DNA of 8,133 nucleotides, taken from contig PWGE01000110.1 in NCBI GenBank assembly GCA_003554345.1, forward strand, positions 1 to 8,133. The letters run 5' to 3'. The notes beneath the pieces are model-generated. The model did not search any database and had not been told where the DNA came from. It saw only the letters and a program-made list of their open reading frames with translations. Source of the DNA: T1SED10-198M sp003554345 [NCBI: Candidatus Sumerlaeota bacterium] (lineage in GTDB: Bacteria; Sumerlaeota; T1SED10-198M). How positions within the stretch are numbered: the first letter of the stretch is position 1; each line of letters begins with the position of its first letter. A program made the position numbers and the translations under genes. Shown here piece after piece: positions 1 through 7,100 of this stretch.

Positions 1-85
1 TGCGTCGGAGCCGCTGTAAAGGAAGCTTCCGCCAGATACACCAGGGTATCCATACCTTCTTCTCCCCACCAGGGAGAATATTCAA
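1..85 (-). repeat. Helix-end / PKD-start repeat, second copy (continues beyond window)
   Basis: This repeats 1114-1198 at a constant 1113-nt (371-codon) offset. About 56 of 64 bases match between 11-74 and 1124-1187. It encodes SPWWGE..M(D/E)TL(V/I)YLAEASF, the end of a beta-helix and first strand of a PKD domain. The PKD is cut by the window edge. Confidence 0.5.
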
Positions 86-3000
86 TCCCTTCCGGATCAC
101 CAAAAAGGAGAGCCTCTATTTCAGACTCTACAGCTGTACCCCACCAGTTTTTGGTAGCATCGACCAATTTATCAGAATAATTAAGAACACCCCAGTTGTT
201 GTCAGTAATGGCATTATCGCTTATTATCAGATCTCCATAGGTAAAATCTACCATAATCCCATAATCATTATCTGCGATCACATTATCAGTTATTTCAGCA
301 CTGGAATCGAATATCCATATACCTGGAGTATCTTCCCACTCTTCACATCGATTGCCGGTAATTTCATTATCATGTATGTATGCCATTGCTCCGAGATAAA
401 CAGAAATACCGGCTTGACCATTGTTATCAATTACATTATTAGATATAGTGGCTTGACTGTCATCCGTGATCTGAACACCATAGGCATTACAATTCATTAT
501 AGTATTGTCAAGAATAGCCACGTCTGCATTCTCTCCATATACATAAATGCCATCGCCGCCAGCTCCACTTATTATGTTTTGTATTGTGTTGTTTTGAATT
601 GTGCCGGTACCCTCAATTCTGATAGCAGGACTGACCTCTTTACCATCGCCGTCTAAGACAACCTGACTGAGGTTAAATTCAACCCCTTCTTCCACCCGGA
701 ACCACGGGTCCGCAAATATATCTTCTGCAAGCTTGATGATTGTATCCTGCTCTTCTCCTTCAATAGTCAGATCTTTGTCTATAACAAATTGTCCTTCTTC
801 AATATATTCACCTGCTGCTACTTCAATGGTATCACCAGAACCAGCATCATCTATAGCATCCTGGATGGTCAGATAGTATTTGTCCTCCCCGACATTGTAA
901 ATGTCGCCGGGATCAACCACTATTTCCTTTTCTGCCGTGTCCTCACCACCTAAGCCGCTTACTGTCAGCGTAACGGTATAGGTGTCATCCCTCACATAAG
1001 TGTAAACCGGATTCTCCTCAGTTGAAGTATCACCGTCTCCAAAATCCCAGTGCCAGCTGTCAATAGTTCCTTCCGAGTCATCGGTAAAATCCACTTTCAA
1101 GGGTGCTTTACCTTCCTCCGGATCCGCTATAAAGGAGGCTTCCGCCAGATATATCAGGGTCTCCATCTCTTTTTCTCCCCACCAGGGGCTGAAGTCGACG
1201 TTATCACTGACACGGACGCCATCACCCTCAAGGTGGCTGTCATCATGATACGGACCTGTTTCATGTCCCCACCAGTTTTCGGTGGCATCCAGCTGTTCTT
1301 CATCAATATTAATGACCCCGAACTCACTTATGTTTTCAAGGCTATTGTCTTTAAAAACAATCTCTTCAGCCAGATGTTTGACTTCCAGGCCATATTCACA
1401 ATTATCAATCGTATTTTCTGTGATACTATAGTCTGGATTTTCTGCATGTTTTGCCTCTGCACCTATTCCTACTCCAAAAGTGTCTGTCTCTGGATCGGAT
1501 ATAATAGTATGCACTGTATTCTTGCTGATATCTACATTTCTCGGACTAAGACCAACAGTATCTCGTATAACAATGCCAAATGCCCATGCAGTTCGTTCCA
1601 TACCGACATCGTGGACCTCATTATACTCTACAGTTGCTCCATCAACATTGCCCTGTATACTGATACCAGCGGCGCCACCCTTTTCATCTCTGCCTTCCAG
1701 GTTCTTAACCAGGTTATGGATTATTTCAACATTTTCTATGGGGGTATCCTCCTGGCCGCCAAAAACAACAATACCGTCGATACCCACATTTTGACCGATT
1801 CCATCTTCAGAAAAATCTCTTACGATATTGTTTTTAACTGTTACATCGTTTGCTCCGCTATGAATAATAACAGCCTCTGCGTCGTGTCCAGTTTCAAGGA
1901 CCGCAGGAGGTGGAGCAATATCAAATCCATCAAGTACAATGTTAGAAGCCTCTATTGAAATTCTCCCTTCAATGGTAGCTTCTTCACCCCGGGTCTCATA
2001 ACCAGCAACACCTTCATTTGCACCTTTAATCTTTAAACCTTCAATATCAATCGTCAGATCTTCCTCATATATTCCGGCGCCCACTTCAATGGTATTGTCT
2101 TCTTCAGCATCATCAATAGCCTCCTGGATAGTCAGATAGTCTCTGCCAAGAGTAACATTACGAATATTCGAAATATCAACAATCACATCCACTTCAGCTG
2201 AAAGTTCTAAAGTGTTAACCATACTATCACGTGGTAGTCCCACCAGATAACCTTCAAAAGTATACGTATCGGGTATAAGCGGCTCATACTCCGGATCCGC
2301 TTCTTCTCCTGTTTGCCATGCAACATCTAAATATTTTTGTGTTACTTCGTCTGTCTCCAAATTTTGGAGTTCCACTTCGACCGCTGTAGGAAATGGTATT
2401 TCGCCATAATCTGTGGCAAATGCCACCTCTATATCGTCAACAGGCATTATGTTTTTGACTTCAAGTATAGGCCAGGGTTGAATATCGTCTACTATTTCCG
2501 GCTCAAGTTCTTTGGCTGCTTCAATTGCATCAGAAACATTTTCAAGTATATGATATTCCGTACCATAACTTCCTATTTCAACATACTTTTCTCCGCTTAA
2601 AATACCTTTTACTGGTCCGCCATCAACATAATCATACAATGAATCCTGTTGTTTATAGAAAAAGGCAATAGACCACCTGGTTGCATCTGCTTCAATGTAA
2701 AGATTTTCATCTTTTTCCAAAATTATAGCGTCAATTCGATTTTCTTCCTCCATCGGTGTAATATAATCTCTTGCACTAAATATTTCTTTGTTATCAAGCG
2801 GTTTCCTGAGATAATCTTCAGTCTCACTGGTTAAAGAATCATGGACTTTTACCTGCAGTGCCAGAGCTTCTTCTTCAGTATAAGGCTGTAAGGCAACCGC
2901 TGTAAAAACATCATAAGGACGCTCCTGTGATTCAGCGTCTACAAATTCCATTTTAGCTACAATATCACCATCATCGTGAAGTTCCAGCATATCATCAGCT

Positions 3001-4079
3001 GTTGCTCCCAGTTTTTTCTGCGCTTCACTATAAGGAATTATTACGTTTACCATACCTGCTACCACTGTCTGTATCTCTCCATCAAGATCGGCAACTGTAG
3101 ATAAATGGCTCAACAGAAAAGGATAGGTTTTTCCTTCGTTAATACCCCAGATATTATGAAAATCCCAATTAATAAAAGTATCTTTTTGCATCATTTCTGC
3201 TGTAGACCTTGGTTCGCCTTTTCCTTCATCATCCATACCGGTTGATTCATAGTCATAGTAGGAAGATATTATATTGCCATTATTTATCCCTACCAATCCG
3301 CCAAATGTCATTCCAGTATTAGTGGTTCCCCCGGGAAATCTATAAACATACCGGCCTTCTTTATGTGTTTCATCCTCTTCGACACCGTCTGTAGCGTAGC
3401 AGTTTTCAATACTGGCATCATTAACACCTACAAGACCACCGACTCCTCGGGTTCCTGATACAGTGCCAACAGAATAGGAGTTGCTTATCGTTGAATCACC
3501 AAAATTTGCTCCTACCAGACCACCAACCTCTTCTCTGCCGGATATTTCAACATCAGAATATGAGGTAGAAATAACACTATTTAAACTTTTTCCTGCAATA
3601 CCACCAATTCTATCACCCGCACTGGAAATAAGACCTGTAACATATGAAGATGAAATCTCACTGTTTTCACTTCGTGCAGCAATTCCTCCAGCTTCTACTG
3701 ATCCGGAAATATCAACATTTTGGAGGGCAACATTTACTATTTGAGCTTCATAAATATCTTCAAAAAGACCGGCATATCCAGTTTTGTCTATCTGAAGGTT
3801 ACTGATCGAATATTTAGAGCCGTCATAAACACCGGAAAACGGGGTTCCCGATTTATCCCCTATAGGCTCCCATCCATCACCATCGTTATAGTCAGACAGA
3901 TCAATCTCGGCTACCTGTAAAAAATGAGCATCTAAATGATTTCTGACATTATTTAAATGCTCTGGAGTTTCTACAAGGTAGGGATCACCTTCTATACCTG
4001 ATCCTCCGGCAAATTCCCCCATAACCCCAAAGGTACTTAATATAAGAAAACAAAACAGAATGATGTGGACCTTTTTCAT
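1..4079 (-). CDS. Secreted GLUG / Big_4 / beta-helix / PKD repeat protein (3' end beyond window)
   Basis: One open frame of 1359 codons runs from ATG at 4079 to the left edge with no stop, so the C-terminus is missing. The ATG is supported by AAGGAG 9 nt upstream and by a signal peptide: MKK, a hydrophobic stretch at about residues 5-20, and likely cleavage after residue 21 or 24. Residues 27-320 are a GLUG region, with repeated GGLVG or GGIAG strands at about 115-275 and a WDF..IW.I.EG..YPFL end. Module A is at 328-414, followed by unrecognised domain B (YVDGGP near 484) and a Big_4-like Ig domain at about 547-630. Beta-helix I (632-967) ends in NWWG near 934 and SPWWG. A PKD domain at about 978-1059 carries the classic WDFGDGD motif. 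Beta-helix II (about 1060-1335) ends in NWWG near 1311, then a second PKD begins. Function is inferred as extracellular adhesion, matrix or glycan binding. No catalytic domain is visible. Domain names come from motif recognition without profile searches. Confidence 0.5.
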   Translation of the reverse strand, partial: MKKVHIILFCFLILSTFGVMGEFAGGSGIEGDPYLVETPEHLNNVRNHLDAHFLQVAEIDLSDYNDGDGWEPIGDKSGTPFSGVYDGSKYSISNLQIDKTGYAGLFEDIYEAQIVNVALQNVDISGSVEAGGIAARSENSEISSSYVTGLISSAGDRIGGIAGKSLNSVISTSYSDVEISGREEVGGLVGANFGDSTISNSYSVGTVSGTRGVGGLVGVNDASIENCYATDGVEEDETHKEGRYVYRFPGGTTNTGMTFGGLVGINNGNIISSYYDYESTGMDDEGKGEPRSTAEMMQKDTFINWDFHNIWGINEGKTYPFLLSHLSTVADLDGEIQTVVAGMVNVIIPYSEAQKKLGATADDMLELHDDGDIVAKMEFVDAESQERPYDVFTAVALQPYTEEEALALQVKVHDSLTSETEDYLRKPLDNKEIFSARDYITPMEEENRIDAIILEKDENLYIEADATRWSIAFFYKQQDSLYDYVDGGPVKGILSGEKYVEIGSYGTEYHILENVSDAIEAAKELEPEIVDDIQPWPILEVKNIMPVDDIEVAFATDYGEIPFPTAVEVELQNLETDEVTQKYLDVAWQTGEEADPEYEPLIPDTYTFEGYLVGLPRDSMVNTLELSAEVDVIVDISNIRNVTLGRDYLTIQEAIDDAEEDNTIEVGAGIYEEDLTIDIEGLKIKGANEGVAGYETRGEEATIEGRISIEASNIVLDGFDIAPPPAVLETGHDAEAVIIHSGANDVTVKNNIVRDFSEDGIGQNVGIDGIVVFGGQEDTPIENVEIIHNLVKNLEGRDEKGGAAGISIQGNVDGATVEYNEVHDVGMERTAWAFGIVIRDTVGLSPRNVDISKNTVHTIISDPETDTFGVGIGAEAKHAENPDYSITENTIDNCEYGLEVKHLAEEIVFKDNSLENISEFGVINIDEEQLDATENWWGHETGPYHDDSHLEGDGVRVSDNVDFSPWWGEKEMETLIYLAEASFIADPEEGKAPLKVDFTDDSEGTIDSWHWDFGDGDTSTEENPVYTYVRDDTYTVTLTVSGLGGEDTAEKEIVVDPGDIYNVGEDKYYLTIQDAIDDAGSGDTIEVAAGEYIEEGQFVIDKDLTIEGEEQDTIIKLAEDIFADPWFRVEEGVEFNLSQVVLDGDGKEVSPAIRIEGTGTIQNNTIQNIISGAGGDGIYVYGENADVAILDNTIMNCNAYGVQITDDSQATISNNVIDNNGQAGISVYLGAMAYIHDNEITGNRCEEWEDTPGIWIFDSSAEITDNVIADNDYGIMVDFTYGDLIISDNAITDNNWGVLNYSDKLVDATKNWWGTAVESEIEALLFGDPEGIEYSPWWGEEGMDTLVYLAEASFTAAPT
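1114..1198 (-). repeat. Helix-end / PKD-start repeat, first copy
   Basis: This is the partner of 1-85 and encodes the junction between beta-helix I and the complete PKD domain of the downstream protein. It also shares the NWWG...SPWWG ending that is common in bacterial and archaeal beta-helix surface proteins. Together the two copies define a helix-PKD cassette of 371 residues. Confidence 0.5.
2190..2837 (-). repeat. Domain B plus Big_4 block, copy in the downstream gene
   Basis: This is the counterpart of 7285-7924. Domain B (about residues 415-546) is unrecognised. The Big_4-like Ig domain (about 547-630) shows the family pattern of a G/A-T-D-Y start, IPFP, a V.V.W strand and YTFEGYL, ending in a V.V.V strand. 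After it the protein enters beta-helix I, whereas the upstream paralogue continues with a CnaB-like domain. The homology ends at this boundary. Confidence 0.5.
2838..3098 (-). repeat. Module A, internal copy in the downstream gene
   Basis: This encodes residues 328-414 of the downstream protein, directly after the GLUG region and before domain B. It is the gap-free counterpart of 4157-4417. Its position, closing a repetitive region just as the C-terminal copy closes the beta-helices of the upstream protein, suggests a capping or linking role. That role is inference. Confidence 0.5.
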
Positions 4080-4088
4080 TTTTTATTA

Positions 4089-4094
4089 CTCCTT
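4089..4094 (-). promoter_or_regulatory. Ribosome binding site of the downstream gene
   Basis: AAGGAG on the minus strand lies 9 nt before the ATG at 4077-4079. It is a perfect Shine-Dalgarno core at a normal distance. It fixes the start, which in turn gives a well-formed signal peptide. Confidence 0.5.
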
Positions 4095-4120
4095 AATTTT
4101 ATTTAATTTCGTGTAAATTT

Positions 4121-4149
4121 ATTTTAATACAACTTTCCATCACTGTCTA
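4121..4149 (-). promoter_or_regulatory. Candidate sigma-70/SigA-type promoter for the downstream gene
   Basis: On the minus strand, TAGACA (4149-4144; 5 of 6 matches to TTGACA) is followed after exactly 17 nt by TAAAAT (4126-4121; 5 of 6 matches to TATAAT). Transcription would begin near 4114, leaving a leader of about 35 nt before the ATG at 4079. The spacing is ideal, but the DNA is AT-rich and chance matches are common, so this is suggestive only. Confidence 0.5.
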
Positions 4150-4153
4150 TTAT

Positions 4154-7100
4154 TTATTTTTTAACCTGTACTTGCAGTGTCAGCGCCTCTTCTTCACTGT
4201 ACGGCTGCAACCCAAACGCTACAAAAGCATCGTAATCACGTCCCGAAGATTCAGAGTCCACATATTCCATGGAGGCAACATATTCACCATTTTCAAGAAG
4301 TTCCAGCTCATCCTCAGCAGATACTCCCAGTACCTGTTCAGCTTCGGTAAAAGGAATGATTACATTCACTAAACCCTCTACTACTGTCTCTATCTCTCCA
4401 TTGAGATCAGCTACCGTCAATAATGCCGCTATAATAAATGTATGTTCTGTATCGGGATCTGTTATAACCTGAGCATTCTCATTGAAGGTATTGTTCTGCG
4501 TTGCATCAAAAATATAATTCAGCAGGGCTTGCTGGTCAACCGGATTCTGCTTGAATTCTGCATCAACAGCCATCACATTGGCATAAAGATGATTTCCATT
4601 CAGCTCAATCACCTTATCCGTGCTGAAATCATTATCTGTAACCGTGATGGCGCTGATATCGGCATACGTTGCATCATGCTGGAACTGCAGGGCGATATCG
4701 TTGTTAATCACTGTATTGCCAGTAATTTCAATGATGGGGCTGTCTCCCACATCTTCCCTGACAATTATGGCGCTCAGGATCTCTTCTGTTCCCACAGCCT
4801 GACCATCTATGATGTTGTCCTGGATAAGGTTATTATTTGCTCGCACACTGATAGCTGTTCCGCCGCCAACAAAGGTGTTTTCAATCACTTCATTATTCTC
4901 AGATACCAGGCGTAATGGATTGGGTGTATCTATGGTCAATCCTTCGAGCCGGATAATGTCTTCACTGTTAAGACCAATCCTGTCATTACCGGAAAGGGTA
5001 ACACCTTCTTCGACAGCCTTGACCGTTACTCCCCTGTTTATGGTAAGACTTGATCCAAAATTAATGTTTTCTGCTACAATTATGGTTTCAAATACATCCT
5101 GTGCCAGGGCAAACTGAAGCTCTGTAAGATTCGTAACCGTTATCGTATCGGTAAATGCTCCGATCAGGAAAACACTTCCGGTCTCAGGATCTGTTATGAC
5201 TTGAGCATTCTCATTGAAGGTATTATCCTGTTCGGGAGTAAATATATAATCCAACAAATCTTCCTGGTCAACCGGACTAGTCGGGTCATCTGCTCTGACC
5301 ATCATCACATTGGGATACACCTCGGTACCATTAAGCGGTATTTGTTTATCCGTGCTGAAATCATTGCCTGTAACCGTGATGCCGGTGATGTCGGCATACG
5401 TTTCATCATGCTGGAACTGCAGAGCGATATCATTGTTAACCACTGTATTGCCAGTAATATCAATGATGGGGCTGTCTCCCACATCTTCCCTGACAATTAT
5501 GGCGCTCAGGATCTCTTCTGTTCCTGTTGCCTGTCCCTCTATGACATTGTCCTGGATGAGGTTATCATTTGCCCGCACACTGATAGCTGTTCCGCCGCCA
5601 ACAAAGGTATTTTCAATCACTTCATTATTCTGAGATACCAGGCGTAACGGATTGAGTGTATCTATAGACAATCCTTCGAGCCGGATGACGTCTTCACTGT
5701 TAAGGCCAATCCGGTCATTACCGGAAAGGGTAATGCCTTCCTGGGCAGCCTTGACCGTTACTCCCCTGTTTATGGTCAGACTTTCGCCAAAGTCAATGTT
5801 TTCGGCTACGATAATGGTTTCTACCTCTTCCTGATCTAGAGCCCAACTGAGCTGCTCATAATTGGCAACTGTAATTTCTTCGGCAACTGCCAGAACAACT
5901 TCAACATCTATATCATTGTCAAGGTTCTGATAAGTATAGATGAGATCTGTCTCGCCATCGATCACCTCATCATTGACCTTCCATTCAGCAACCTGGTACC
6001 CAAAATCCGGCTCCACAGTAAATACCACGTCCTTGCCTGATTTTATTTCATCTCCGCTTGTAATAGCTACATCATCAACTTCAGCAGTTAGTTCACCATG
6101 TTCAGGATGTGTAAACGTCACGGTGTGCCTGGGAACTACCTCAAAGGCAGAGCTGGCATCTGCCAGCGTCTCAACCGTCGCAAACTCATCATCAGAAACC
6201 CGGGATTCCACATAGATAGTAGTATCAATACCTTCTCCATCCGGCAACTCGATGGTCAGGATCCACTCGTCTTCCATCCCGGCATGACCGACAATCGAGG
6301 TACGAACGTCTTCCTCATCGACACCGGCCTTGATCATCAGTTCACTCAAATAGATAGATTCAGTCGCTTCATCCAGGGTGGCCTCTCCAATGCCCTCTAT
6401 CTCAACTGTCGTCCCTGCAACAAATTCTTCATCAGACTCTATCAGGGCATCCGTCATATAGCTTTCTAAGACAAGCGGTATAAACTCAGGATAAGTAACA
6501 GTGGCACTTATAGCTTCATCAATCACTGTCATTTCCAGATCAGTATGGGCAATAAGATATTCAAGGGCAGCGCTTTCAGTGGGCAGGATTAAATCACTGC
6601 TATCTTCTGCTGTGACCGTTTCGGTTACAAATCCATCATCGGATACCAATGCTGCCACCTGAATATTACTGTCAATCTCTTCGCCTTCGGGCAAGGTTAC
6701 TGTAAAAGACCAGGTGTCTTCTCTTCCTTCGTGGCCGGTAATAGGGGTTCGAACCTCTATGGGAAAACCCGCCGCTGTCAATAAGGCGCTCAAATAGGTA
6801 CTATCCACCTCTCTGTTGAAATGAGCTGTCCCTACAGGTTCATCATTGTACTCAATATACACCTGCGTTCCGGCAGGAAAAGCCTGATCAGAACTGATAA
6901 GAGCATCCGCCTTATAATCCTCCAGCACCTCATCAATAGATTCCGGATATGTAACAACAGCTGTCATGATATTTTCTTTCACTGACAGACTTATCTCAGT
7001 ATTTTCAATAAGATCTTCAAGGGCGGCATCTTCCAGAGAAACCATGGCAAAGGTTACTTCTTTTTCAGCCTCAACAACCTCAAAGCTTCCTTCATACTGG

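Larger units (their letters stand above)
4080..4153 (-). other. Short AT-rich intergenic spacer between the two paralogues
   Basis: These 74 bases are the only non-coding DNA in the window. They hold a candidate promoter directly after the upstream stop codon and the RBS of the downstream gene. I find no GC-rich inverted repeat followed by a T-run on the minus strand, so there is no visible intrinsic terminator. Read-through from the upstream gene into the downstream one is therefore possible, and the two may form one transcription unit with an added internal promoter. Confidence 0.5.

Noticed and set aside
1050-1958. A 302-codon plus-strand open frame
   Set aside because: It lies wholly opposite the continuous minus-strand gene. 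Its translation is rich in C, F, I, Y and S without domain motifs, while the minus frame shows PKD and beta-helix motifs. It is an antisense shadow.
1-4079. Polysaccharide lyase or pectinase activity of the beta-helices
   Set aside because: The parallel beta-helix fold is shared with lyases, but I see no catalytic signature. The helices are embedded in GLUG, Ig and PKD domains, which suits a structural or binding role better.
4080-4153. Intrinsic terminator after the upstream gene
   Set aside because: The spacer is AT-rich with short A/T palindromes only. No stable GC stem followed by a T-run was found on the minus strand.
4442-5647. Pairs of similar plus-strand open frames (about 4442-4915 and 5201-5647) that look like a duplicated gene
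   Set aside because: Their similarity is just the 732-nt duplication of the minus-strand beta-helix coding DNA read backwards. No RBS or recognisable protein supports them.
4412-5875. Long direct repeats as a mobile element or CRISPR
   Set aside because: They are in-frame coding repeats of a beta-helix domain with a 732-nt period, without spacers, terminal inverted repeats or a transposase.
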